Below, one piece after another: positions 54,546-64,000 of a DNA stretch of 64,000 bases (within the stretch, counting starts at the first letter, position 1; the number at the start of each line of letters is the position of its first letter). Source of the DNA: PNOJ01 sp016706845 (GTDB lineage Bacteria; Krumholzibacteriota; Krumholzibacteriia; LZORAL124-64-63); contig JADJIV010000001.1 of the NCBI GenBank assembly GCA_016706845.1, positions 1 through 64,000 on the forward strand, given 5' to 3'. The position numbers and the translations under genes are program-made. A model generated the notes under the pieces. That model did not search any database, was not told the origin of the DNA, and worked only from the letters and a program-made list of their open reading frames with translations.

Positions 54546-56438
54546 GCTTCCTTCTTCAGGGCCGGGCCGATGGTGCGCAGGTCGCCCACGCGGCGCGTGA
54601 GGCCCGCGGCGTCGAGGTGCTCGAGCAGCGGGATGCCCAGCTTGCGGCTCAGACCGGTCAGCTCGCGGAACGCGGCGAAGTTCAGGCTGCCCTCGGCGGC
54701 GAAGTGCGCGCGCAGGCGCGGCAGCAGCTCCGCCAGGGCGGCGGCGTGCACAGGATAGTCGTCGGCCACCATCACGGCACGCCCCCGCGCCGCGAGGTAG
54801 CGCAGGTGCTCCTCGAGGTCGTGGCCGGCGAGCAGGCCGGCGGGCAGGTCCGCGCCGACGGCGGCCGCGCCCGGCCAGTCCAGGCCGCAGGCCCGCAGGC
54901 GGGCCTCCACGGCGTCGACGGCCCGCTGCAGCCCGTCCGGCAGCACTTCAGACTGCGCCGGTCCGATGCGGTCGCCGGCGGCGCTCCAGCCGCGGGCGGC
55001 GGCCAGGGCCTCGATCAGCGCGTTCCACTCCGCCGGCGAGCCCGCGAAGCGCGCCTTGCGGCGCGCTTCTTCCTTGCCCACACCCCCGCGCAGGGGGTTG
55101 AGCCGCCAGGCCTCGTCGGCCAGGGCCGCCACGCGGTCGGCGATCTCGTCGATCAGGGCGCGGTCGTAGAGCCGCTTGCCCAGCGGCAACGCCGCGGGAT
55201 CGGCGGTGTAGGCCGCGTGCTCCGCCGCCGCGAGGCCGGCGGTGCCGGCCTCGCGCAGCTTCTGACGGAACAGCTCGGCCGGGTCGCCCAGCTCCAGGAT
55301 CGCGAGCTCGGCCAGGGAATTCTCGTCGAAGCGGCGGCGGCGGGGCGGGTCGCAGTGCAGGATGCGGCCGCCGGCCATCGTGTCCAGCGGCGAGTAGAAG
55401 CGCAGCACGAGGCGGTCGCCGCGGCGGGCGACCAGCGGCGCTTCGAGCTGCAGCTGGACCAGGCCGCTCGTGCAGCCGGCTCTCGTGGGACAGCAGATCC
55501 ACGTCGAGCAGCGTCGCGCGGGCCAGCACCTCGCGACCGGCGTGGTGGACGTGCAGGCGCTGGCGGTTCTTCAGTTCGCCGTCGAAGTGCGCCACCAGGT
55601 CGACGCGCGCGTCCAGCCGCAGCGTGGTGGCGCAGGCGCCGGGCGCGACCACCTGGAAGCCGCGCTCCACCTCGTCCTTCTTGACGCCGTGCAGCGCGAG
55701 GGCCAGCCGCTGGCCCGAGCCTCCACGCGCGACCGCGCGGCCGTGGGCCTGCACGTCGCGCACGCGCACCTTGGCGCCGGCCGGCGCCAGTTCCAGCACG
55801 TCGCCCACAGCGGTCTCGCCGCTCCAGCAGGTGCCGGTCACCACGACCCCGGCGCCCGGCATGGTGAAGACCCGGTCCACGGGCAGCCGGAAGGGGCCGT
55901 CGCCGCCGCGGCCGGGCAGCGCGGCCGCCTCGGCGGCGAGCGCGACGCGCAGGTCGTCCAGACCCTCGCCGGTGCGCGCCGAGACCAGCACCGCGGGGCG
56001 GTCCTGCAGGAACGTGCCGCGCGCGAGGTCGCGCACCTCCTCGAGCGCGACCTCGGCGAGGTCGCGGTCGACCAGGTCGAGCTTGGTGATGACGATGACG
56101 CCGCCGCGCACCCCGAGCGCGGCCAGGATCTCCAGGTGCTCCACGGTCTGGGGCATGACCCCCTCGTCCGCGGCCACCACCAGCAGCGCGAGGTCGACGC
56201 CGCCGGCCCCGGCGACCATCTGCCGCACGAAGCGCTCGTGGCCGGGCACGTCGACGACGCCCAGGGACGTGCCGTCCGCCAGGGTCAGCTCCGCGAAGCC
56301 CAGTTCGATGCTGATGCCGCGCTCCTGCTCCTCCTTGAGGCGGTCGGTCTCGATGCCGGTCAGCGCCTTGATCAGCGCCGACTTGCCGTGGTCCACGTGG
56401 CCGGCGGTGCCCAGGATGAAGCGGCGCTCCGCGCTCAC
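54542..56438 (-). CDS. selB: Selenocysteine-specific elongation factor (one frameshift)
   Basis: Delivers Sec-tRNA to UGA codons at SECIS elements. About 631 residues after correction. GTPase domain: GTAGHVDHGKSALIKALTGI (G1), DRLKEEQERGISIELGFAEL (G2 region), GVVDVPGHERFVRQMVAG (G3), ITKLDLVDR (G4). Domains II-III follow (VDRVFTMPGAGVVVTGTCWS). One extra base near 55480 breaks the frame at LLDVDLLSHES; the second frame continues VLRFYSPLDTMAGGRILHCD and gives the C-terminal winged-helix region that reads the SECIS hairpin, to FRELTGLSRKLGIPLLEHLD. Start GTG 56438 overlaps the murA stop (GTGA). Its presence implies selA, selC and selenoproteins elsewhere. Confidence 0.88.
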
Positions 56439-57691
56439 GCGTCCTCCCGCCGGATCTTCCCGCCCAGGGCCGCGAACTTCGTCTCGATCCGCTCGTAGCC
56501 GCGGTCGATGTGGTAGATGCGGTCCACGGTGGTGGTCCCGTCGGCGGCCAGGCCCGCCATGATCAGCGCCGCCGAGGCGCGCAGGTCGGTGGCCATCACC
56601 GGCGCCCCCGACAGTCCGGGCACGCCGAAGATCGTGGCCGTCGCGCCGTCGAGCCGGATGTCGGCGCCCAGGCGCCGCAGCTCGGCGGTGTGGGTGTAGC
56701 GGTCCGGGTAGATCGTCTCGCTGATGTGGCTGGTGCCGTCGGCGCGCGTCAGCACCGCCATGAACTGCGCCTGCATGTCGGTCGGGAAGCCGGGGAACGG
56801 CCGCGTCACGATCTCCACCGAGCGCGGCCGCCCGGGCGCCGAGACACGGACGCTGTCCGCCGTCTCTTCGACGCGGCATCCCATGCTGCGCAGCACCGCC
56901 ATCGGCTCGCCCAGGTGGTCGGGCCGGCAGTCCAGCACCGAGACCTCGCCCCCGGTCATCGCGGCCGCGGCCAGGAACGTGCCCGCCTCGATGCGGTCCG
57001 GGATCACGCGGCAGCGCAGCGGGTCGAGCGCGGACACGCCGTGGACCGTGAGGGTGGTGGTGCCGCCGCCCTCGATGCGGGCGCCGGCCCCGATCAGGGC
57101 GTCGACGAGCTGCGTGACCTCGGGCTCCACCGCGCAGTTGGCCAGCACGCTCTCGCCCTCGGCCAGCACCGCCGCCATCAGCACGTTGCAGGTGGCGCCC
57201 ACGCTGCTGGGCTCGAAGCGGAAGGTGCCGCCGCGCAGGCCGCGGGGCGCGCGGGCGTTGATGTAGCCGCCCTCGAGGTCGGTCTCGGCGCCCAGCGCGC
57301 GTAGGCCCTCGAGGTGCAGGTTGACCGGACGCGGCCCCCACGCGCAGCCGCCCGGCAGCGAGACCCGCGCCTCGCCCCGGAACGCGCACAGCGGTCCGAG
57401 CACGTACACGCTCGCGCGCATCGTCTTGACCAGGTCGTAGGGGGCCTCGATGCCGGCAGCGGCGGTGGTGTCCAGGCGCAGCACGCCGTCGGCCAGGTCG
57501 CACTTCACGCCCAGGATCGTCAGCAGGCGCATGAAGGTGCGCACGTCGCGCAGGTCCGGCACGTTGCGGATGACCGACTCGCCGCGGGTCAGCAGCGCGG
57601 CGGCCATCAGCGGCAGCACGGCGTTCTTGGCGCCGCTGCAGCGCACCTCGCCCGACAGGCGGACGGGGCCTTCGATCACGAAGCGGTCCAT
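56435..57691 (-). CDS. murA: UDP-N-acetylglucosamine 1-carboxyvinyltransferase
   Basis: First committed enzyme of peptidoglycan synthesis. 418 residues, intact. GPVRLSGEVRCSGAKNAVLP opens the fold; RASVYVLGPLC and LPGGCAWGPRPVNLHL carry the catalytic Cys of the PEP-binding loop, so fosfomycin sensitivity is expected. Later: RIEGGGTTTLTVHGV, VIPDRIEAGTFLAAAAMTGG, PFPGFPTDMQAQFMAVLTRA and GYERIETKFAALGGKIRRED. AAGGAG precedes ATG 57691. Its stop overlaps the GTG of selB. The gap to prmC is 49 bases. Confidence 0.96.
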   Translation of the reverse strand: MDRFVIEGPVRLSGEVRCSGAKNAVLPLMAAALLTRGESVIRNVPDLRDVRTFMRLLTILGVKCDLADGVLRLDTTAAAGIEAPYDLVKTMRASVYVLGPLCAFRGEARVSLPGGCAWGPRPVNLHLEGLRALGAETDLEGGYINARAPRGLRGGTFRFEPSSVGATCNVLMAAVLAEGESVLANCAVEPEVTQLVDALIGAGARIEGGGTTTLTVHGVSALDPLRCRVIPDRIEAGTFLAAAAMTGGEVSVLDCRPDHLGEPMAVLRSMGCRVEETADSVRVSAPGRPRSVEIVTRPFPGFPTDMQAQFMAVLTRADGTSHISETIYPDRYTHTAELRRLGADIRLDGATATIFGVPGLSGAPVMATDLRASAALIMAGLAADGTTTVDRIYHIDRGYERIETKFAALGGKIRREDA

Positions 57692-57740
57692 GTCGCGCTC
57701 CTTGCGCCGCGGGTCGCGCCCGCGGGCGGTTCCGCCGCCG

Positions 57741-58619
57741 CTACAGCCGGCCGGTCACGACCCGGTCGCGGTCGCAGTAGTCCTTCTTCACCGTCAGGGA
57801 CGAGAAACCCGCGTCCTGCAACAGACCGGTCACATCCAACGCCTGATCCTCGCCGATTTCAAGCGCGATCCACCCGCCCGGCATCAGCCACGCCGGCGCC
57901 TCCCGCGCGATCGCGCGGTAGGCGTCCAGCCCGTCGGGTCCGCCGTCGAGCGCGGCGCGCGGGTCGTGCTCGGCGACCTCGCGCTGCAGGCCGGGCAGGT
58001 CGCCCGTGCGCACGTACGGCGGGTTGCTGACCAGCAGGTGGGCGTGCCCGCGCAGCGTGGGGGGGAAAGGCTCGCACCAGGAGCCCTCGTGCACCTCGAC
58101 CCGCGCGGCCACGCCCAGCCGGCGCGCGTTGGCGCGGGCCAGGGCCGCCGCCAGCGGGTCGATCTCCGAGGCGTGGACGCGCAGCCGCGGGATCTCCGCC
58201 GCCAGCGAGCACGCCACCGCGCCGGTGCCGCAGCCGATCTCCAGCGCCAGCGGCGCCAGCCAGCTGCTCGTGCCCCCGGTCAGCAGCCGCACGGCGGCCT
58301 CGACGAGCCGCTCGGTCTCGGGCCGGGGGATGAACACGCCCCGCTCCACCTGGAAGACGCGGCCGTAGAACTCGGTCTCCCCCAGCAGCGTCTGCAGCGG
58401 CACGCCGGCGGCGCGCTGCCGCACCAGTTCGCGGTAGCGGTCGATCTCCTCGGGGGCTAGGGGGCGGTCGTGGTTGAGGTAGAGGTCGATGCGGGCGAGG
58501 CCCAGCACGTGGCCCAGCAGGCGCTCGGCGTTCAGGCGCGCCGAGTCGACGCCGCGCTTCTCGAAGAAGGCGGCGGTCGCCTGGATGAGCTCGCGCACGC
58601 TCTTGAGGGCCTCGGCCAC
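57741..58619 (-). CDS. prmC: Peptide chain release factor N5-glutamine methyltransferase
   Basis: Methylates the Gln of the GGQ motif of release factors, including the one encoded just upstream. 292 residues. The N-terminal helical domain (LNAERLLGHVLGLARIDLYL) is followed by YGRVFQVERGVFIPRPETER, the SAM motif ALEIGCGTGAVACSLAAEIP, and the catalytic NPPY in HLLVSNPPYVRTGDL, with EHDPRAALDGGPDGLDAYRA. All diagnostic residues are present. Start GTG 58619, 46 bases after the prfA stop, the usual prfA-prmC pair. Confidence 0.95.
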   Translation of the reverse strand: MAEALKSVRELIQATAAFFEKRGVDSARLNAERLLGHVLGLARIDLYLNHDRPLAPEEIDRYRELVRQRAAGVPLQTLLGETEFYGRVFQVERGVFIPRPETERLVEAAVRLLTGGTSSWLAPLALEIGCGTGAVACSLAAEIPRLRVHASEIDPLAAALARANARRLGVAARVEVHEGSWCEPFPPTLRGHAHLLVSNPPYVRTGDLPGLQREVAEHDPRAALDGGPDGLDAYRAIAREAPAWLMPGGWIALEIGEDQALDVTGLLQDAGFSSLTVKKDYCDRDRVVTGRL

Positions 58620-58665
58620 GGGTGTCTCCGGGTTCGGGGGGCGCCGGTCGACGCGCCGGCCGCGG

Positions 58666-59745
<1,080 letters not shown>

Positions 59746-59746
59746 G

Positions 59747-60730
59747 TCACGCCTCCGCCGGGGCGCCGGCCGGCACGTCGTAGGTCCGCGTCCCGAACCC
59801 CTCGGGCTCGGGCTCGAGCACCGCCCGCAGGGCGGCCAGGCCCACCTCGAGCTGGGAGTCGTCGGGGCGGCTGGTGGTGATCTTCTGGAGCATCAGGCCC
59901 GGCCAGATCAGGGGCCGCACGAACCAGGCGTTGCGGAAGCGCCCCGAGAGCTTGATCGCCTCGTAGGCCAGACCGCCGATGACCGGCACGAAGGCCAGGC
60001 GCAGCAGCCGCTGGCCCACGTCGTCGGGGCGGCCCAGGAAGCTGAACACGACCACCGAGATCAGCATCACGAAGAACAGGAAGCTGGTGCCGCAGCGCGG
60101 GTGCAACGTCGTGAAGGGGCGCGTCTGATCGACCGTGAGGTCGCGATGCGCCTCGAAGGCGTGGATCGACATGTGCTCGGCGCCGTGGTACTCGAAGACG
60201 CGCGCCATGTCCTTCATCCGCGAGATGAGCAGCAGGTAGGCCACGAACATCACGATGCGGATCACGCCGTCGATCAGGTTGAAGCCGACGCCGTGGCGCA
60301 CGCCGGTCAGGTCGGTCAGCACCAGCGGCAGGTAGAAGAACAGGCCCATGCTCAGGATGAAGGCCACGACGATCGTGCCCCACATCATGGCCGTGTCCTT
60401 GAAGCCCTTCTTCGTCTCGACGCGCTCCTCGGTCATGGCCTGGTCGGCCGAGAACATCAGCGCGCCGATGCCCAGCCCCATCGACTCGATGAGGTGGATG
60501 CCGCCGCGCAGGATCGGGACATTCAGGAAGCGCCAGCGCCGGAACACGCTGCGGAAGGGCTGCTTGCGCACGACGATCCGGCCGTCGGGCGTGCGCACGG
60601 CCGTGGCGATGGCCGTCGGGGAGCGCATCATCACGCCCTCGATCACGGCCTGGCCGCCCACCGCCAGGTCCAGTTCACGGGGATCGCAGGCGCGGGGCGC
60701 CCCGCCCCCGGCCGCCGGTTGTCCGTTCAT
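59747..60730 (-). CDS. DUF1385 family membrane protein
   Basis: A 327-residue membrane protein of the DUF1385 (YqhQ-like) family. The start has the family block LAVGGQAVIEGVMMRSPTAI; the middle has membrane segments TAMMWGTIVVAFILSMGLFF and IVMFVAYLLLISRMKDM, then VFEYHGAEHMSIHAFEAH (the conserved H-G-A-E-H), TLHPRCGTSFLFFVMLI and VPVIGGLAYEAIKLSGRFRN. The H-G-A-E-H motif suggests metal binding, but no activity is established. In many genomes it lies before prfA-prmC, as here. Start ATG 60730, with the long frame upstream belonging to the rpmE terminator region. Confidence 0.88.
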   Translation of the reverse strand: MNGQPAAGGGAPRACDPRELDLAVGGQAVIEGVMMRSPTAIATAVRTPDGRIVVRKQPFRSVFRRWRFLNVPILRGGIHLIESMGLGIGALMFSADQAMTEERVETKKGFKDTAMMWGTIVVAFILSMGLFFYLPLVLTDLTGVRHGVGFNLIDGVIRIVMFVAYLLLISRMKDMARVFEYHGAEHMSIHAFEAHRDLTVDQTRPFTTLHPRCGTSFLFFVMLISVVVFSFLGRPDDVGQRLLRLAFVPVIGGLAYEAIKLSGRFRNAWFVRPLIWPGLMLQKITTSRPDDSQLEVGLAALRAVLEPEPEGFGTRTYDVPAGAPAEA

Positions 60731-60815
60731 CGGGTCCCGTCCTCGCATGGTTGCCGGTGACCGCCCCGCCCGCCGGCGGGGGTTCGCCCCCCCTGCGGGG
60801 GCTCCCACAAAGAAC

Positions 60816-60845
60816 GAGGGTGCCGGCCCGTTCGCCAGCACCCTC
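60816..60845 (-). terminator. Terminator of rpmE
   Basis: Reverse-strand stem of 8 bp (60845-60838 with 60823-60816) with inner pairing, followed by TTCTTTGT, about 79 bases past the rpmE stop. The remaining 85 bases to the DUF1385 start hold no clear promoter. Confidence 0.7.
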
Positions 60846-60923
60846 GCGGAATCCTCCCGGGCGATCGTCCCGGGTCCCGTCTCTCCGGGCGTCCGGCGCG
60901 GCGGCTGGTGCCGCTGCGCGCCG

Positions 60924-61142
60924 CTAGTTCTGCTTGTCGCCGTAGACGCCCTGGTACCGCTTCTTGAAGCGCTCGATGCGTCCGGCGGTGTCGACGATCT
61001 TCTGCTGGCCGGTGAAGTACGGGTGGCAGTTGGAGCAGATCTCCACGTTGATCTTCGGCAGCGTCGAGCGGGTGTGGACCACGTTGCCGCAGAGGCAGCT
61101 GACCTCGCACTCGACGTACTTGGGATGGATGTCCTTCTTCAT
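60924..61142 (-). CDS. rpmE: Ribosomal protein bL31
   Basis: A 72-residue large-subunit protein. MKKDIHPKYVECEVSCLCGN is the standard start. The zinc form is shown by Cys16, Cys18, Cys36 and Cys39 (SCLCG and EICSNCHPY), so it is the C+ type used under zinc-sufficient conditions. FTGQQKIVDTAGRIERFKKR ends the fold. AAGGTGAGAG precedes ATG 61142. It is transcribed alone from the promoter at 61188-61216. Confidence 0.97.
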   Translation of the reverse strand: MKKDIHPKYVECEVSCLCGNVVHTRSTLPKINVEICSNCHPYFTGQQKIVDTAGRIERFKKRYQGVYGDKQN

Positions 61143-61187
61143 CGCTCTCACCTTCGCATCCGTTAGTTTCGGCCCCGGGAAGCCCCA

Positions 61188-61216
61188 TAATTAACTCCGG
61201 GACCCCGAAAGGGCAA
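61188..61216 (-). promoter_or_regulatory. Promoter of rpmE
   Basis: Reverse-strand TTGCCC (61216-61211), 17-bp spacer, TAATTA (61193-61188). Confidence 0.65.
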
Positions 61217-61260
61217 ATTTTTTGTCCGGCATCCGGCGCGGGCGGCCCGGCCGGCCCCAA

Positions 61261-61275
61261 ACGGCGTACCGCCGT
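61261..61275 (-). terminator. Possible weak terminator of rho
   Basis: A 6-bp dyad (61275-61270 with 61266-61261) followed on the reverse strand by TTTGGGG, 25-39 bases past the rho stop. Confidence 0.4.
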
Positions 61276-61299
61276 CTCAAAATGCTGTCGATGAACGAG

Positions 61300-62547
<1,248 letters not shown>

Positions 62548-62700
62548 TTCGCTCCCGTGGCCGTGGCCGGCCGGGCCTGGGTCGGTGGGTTGGCTGCCCC
62601 GTGGAGGTTCTATCGGCAAGGCCGCGCAGACGCTCACGCGGCGTATCGGTCGGGTTGTTGCCGGGTCAGGAGATCGCGTGCGGGTTCCGGAGCGGCCACC

Positions 62701-62729
62701 ACGATACTGCAAGCGCCGTGCCTTGTCCA
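62701..62729 (-). promoter_or_regulatory. Promoter of rho
   Basis: Reverse-strand TGGACA (62729-62724), 17-bp spacer, TATCGT (62706-62701). The leader to ATG 62547 is long and C/G-rich. Confidence 0.6.
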
Positions 62730-62766
62730 GACCGGGGCCCCGACGGCCCCGGCCGCGAGTCGGAGG

Positions 62767-63960
62767 TCAGCCTTCGCCCGTCAGCTTCCGGTAGGATGCC
62801 ATGTTATCTTCCATCAGCTTCTCGTTGCCCAGCTTCCCGTGGCAGAGGCCCAGGTAGAAGAAGCCGTTGACGCTCTCGAAGTACTGCCCGACCAGGGCGT
62901 TGCCGGTGTTGACGCCCTTCTCGAACTGGTCGCGGGCCCGCCGCTGCAGTTCGGCCTGGCGGGCCGGGTCGGTCTCGGCGGCGCCGGCCTTCTCGAGGTC
63001 GTCGCCGTACTTGTAGTGGATCTGCAGCTTCTGCAGCAGGGTCGCTTCCTCGGGCACGGACTCCAGGCGCAGGGCCTTCTCATAAAGATCCAGCGCCTTG
63101 CTGTATTGATGCACCTCGGGGCTGCTGTAGAGCCCGGCGGCCTGGAGGGTCAGGAAGTAGACGTTCTCGTCGTTGCCGACGTCGTCATCGGCCTCGTAGA
63201 GGCCCACGACGCGGACCAGCAGGTCCGCGGAGCGCTCGAACTGGCGCTGGTCCTTCGACAGGTTGGCGATGTCGATCAGCAGCGGGGCGTCGTTCGGATG
63301 CTCGGCCAGCAGCTGGTCGTAGATCGCGGAGGCCTCGTCCTTGCGGCCGAGCCGGCCCAGCACGTTGGCCTTGTCGGAGAGGAGCTCGTAGGCGCCGGGA
63401 TTCCCGGCGAGCACCTGGTCGAGCAGGTTCAGGGCCTCGGTGTAGAGTTCCTGGTTCTCGCCGGAATCGGTGGCGAGCTGGATCTTCATGCGGGCCAGGT
63501 TCTTGATCGGGGCGATGGAGTCGGGCAGACACGCGTAGGCCAGGCGGAACTGGCCCTCGGCGGCCTCGTAGTACTGGCCCTGGTACTCGTTCTTGGCGTC
63601 GTTGTTGCGCAGCACGTAGCTGTACATCAGGGATTCCTGGACGCGGTCGGCCAGCGTCGGGTCCATGGCCTTCGCCTTCTGGTAGTAGTCGTAGGCGGTG
63701 GTGTAGTTGCGCTTGGCCGCGAGGTAGTCGTTGTCGCGCACGTTCTCCTCGGCCTGCTTGGTGTGGGCCTCGCCGAGGTAGAAGAAGGCGTCGGCCTCGT
63801 CGGGGCTGTACTCCAGGCCCTCGTGCAGCACGTCGATCGCCTTGTCGTACATCTGCTGGTCGATGTAGAGGATGGCGCTGGTCACGTGCGCGGATCGGCA
63901 CCCGGGCAGGACGAACAGCAGCGCCAGGCCGACGGTCACGAGGATGCGCTTCGACGTCAT
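62767..63960 (-). CDS. TPR-repeat lipoprotein
   Basis: A 397-residue lipoprotein with lipobox VLPGC (Cys21) after a hydrophobic signal (VTVGLALLFV). It consists of about eight tetratricopeptide-like helix pairs: DKAIDVLHEGLEYSPDEADA, FFYLGEAHTKQAEE, NYTTAYDYYQKAKAMDPTLA, EALNLLDQVLAGNPGAYELL, ASAIYDQLLAEHPNDAPLLI, and ALDLYEKALRLESVPEEATL. No enzymatic domain. Lipid-anchored TPR proteins of this kind scaffold envelope assembly machines. AGGGGG precedes ATG 63960. The stop is 37 bases before the rho promoter, and both genes run in the same direction. A specific partner cannot be named. Confidence 0.82.
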   Translation of the reverse strand: MTSKRILVTVGLALLFVLPGCRSAHVTSAILYIDQQMYDKAIDVLHEGLEYSPDEADAFFYLGEAHTKQAEENVRDNDYLAAKRNYTTAYDYYQKAKAMDPTLADRVQESLMYSYVLRNNDAKNEYQGQYYEAAEGQFRLAYACLPDSIAPIKNLARMKIQLATDSGENQELYTEALNLLDQVLAGNPGAYELLSDKANVLGRLGRKDEASAIYDQLLAEHPNDAPLLIDIANLSKDQRQFERSADLLVRVVGLYEADDDVGNDENVYFLTLQAAGLYSSPEVHQYSKALDLYEKALRLESVPEEATLLQKLQIHYKYGDDLEKAGAAETDPARQAELQRRARDQFEKGVNTGNALVGQYFESVNGFFYLGLCHGKLGNEKLMEDNMASYRKLTGEG

Positions 63961-64000
63961 TCGGATTCCCCCTGAGGAAACGCGCACGGCAGCCGGCCAG

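Noticed and set aside
55470..56498. Open frames opposite selB and murA
   Set aside because: They are antisense shadows of genes with clear catalytic motifs.

Overview
The window comes from a GC-rich bacterium (estimated by eye at near 70% GC). It is most likely a draft or metagenome-assembled genome from an FCB-related candidate lineage such as Eisenbacteria or Krumholzibacteriota. The evidence for this lineage is indirect: three large exported proteins end in the NPFNP / VWDGRD (FlgD-like, T9SS-type) C-terminal module, there are outer-membrane barrels, a TonB receptor and an Mla system (so a Gram-negative envelope), and two exported proteins end in a [FW]-G-x-V-K-A-L-F tag. The coding content is mostly housekeeping, interspersed with exported proteins.

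Layout. 1-4,100: a degraded or poorly assembled exopolysaccharide segment of lower GC, with remnants of an exported protein, a GT2 glycosyltransferase, an O-antigen ligase and an SGNH-like protein. All are frameshifted, and the last is interrupted by a 75-base G run. 4,400-12,700: a lipoprotein, a DinB protein, a membrane protein, tyrS and aroC (one uninterrupted reading frame), aroA and a MATE exporter. 12,703-13,907: a decayed IS1-like insertion with terminal repeats and an 8-bp target duplication, abutting the stop codon of a secreted-protein gene. 13,900-21,100: secreted and outer-membrane proteins, a TonB receptor, an OPA-type transporter and a DUF4254 protein. 21,129-24,314: the overlapping operon radA-ispD-methyltransferase. 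24,467-38,041: two very large exported subtilases flanking a deacetylase-patatin-membrane protein-barrel cluster and an mlaEFD-ferritin operon. 38,132-38,421: a tiny flagellar-rod-like gene behind a near-consensus sigma28 promoter. 38,425-42,784: dnaB, a LON-domain protein, an MBL hydrolase and an MFS exporter, with a cluster of DnaA-box-like sequences upstream of dnaB. 43,144-48,105: a methyltransferase, then yicC-gmk-rpoZ-coaBC-udg. 48,319-53,347: a small barrel, an NFACT protein, hydF and a HAF-repeat exported protein. 53,472-64,000: DUF1385-prfA-prmC-murA-selB-ispG, then rpmE, rho and a TPR lipoprotein.

The genes fit a free-living cell. They cover aromatic amino acid synthesis (aroA, aroC), isoprenoid synthesis by the MEP route (ispD, ispG), peptidoglycan (murA), CoA (coaBC), translation (tyrS, prfA, prmC, rpmE), transcription (rpoZ, rho), replication and repair (dnaB, radA, udg), selenocysteine incorporation (selB) and [FeFe]-hydrogenase maturation (hydF). 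Promoters of the TTGACC/TTGCCG-N17-TAnnnT type can be read upstream of many units, almost always with a 17-bp spacer.

Caution: at least eight otherwise well-conserved genes carry isolated single-base frameshifts. I annotate these as whole genes with a frameshift, because scattered sequencing or assembly indels are the likeliest cause.
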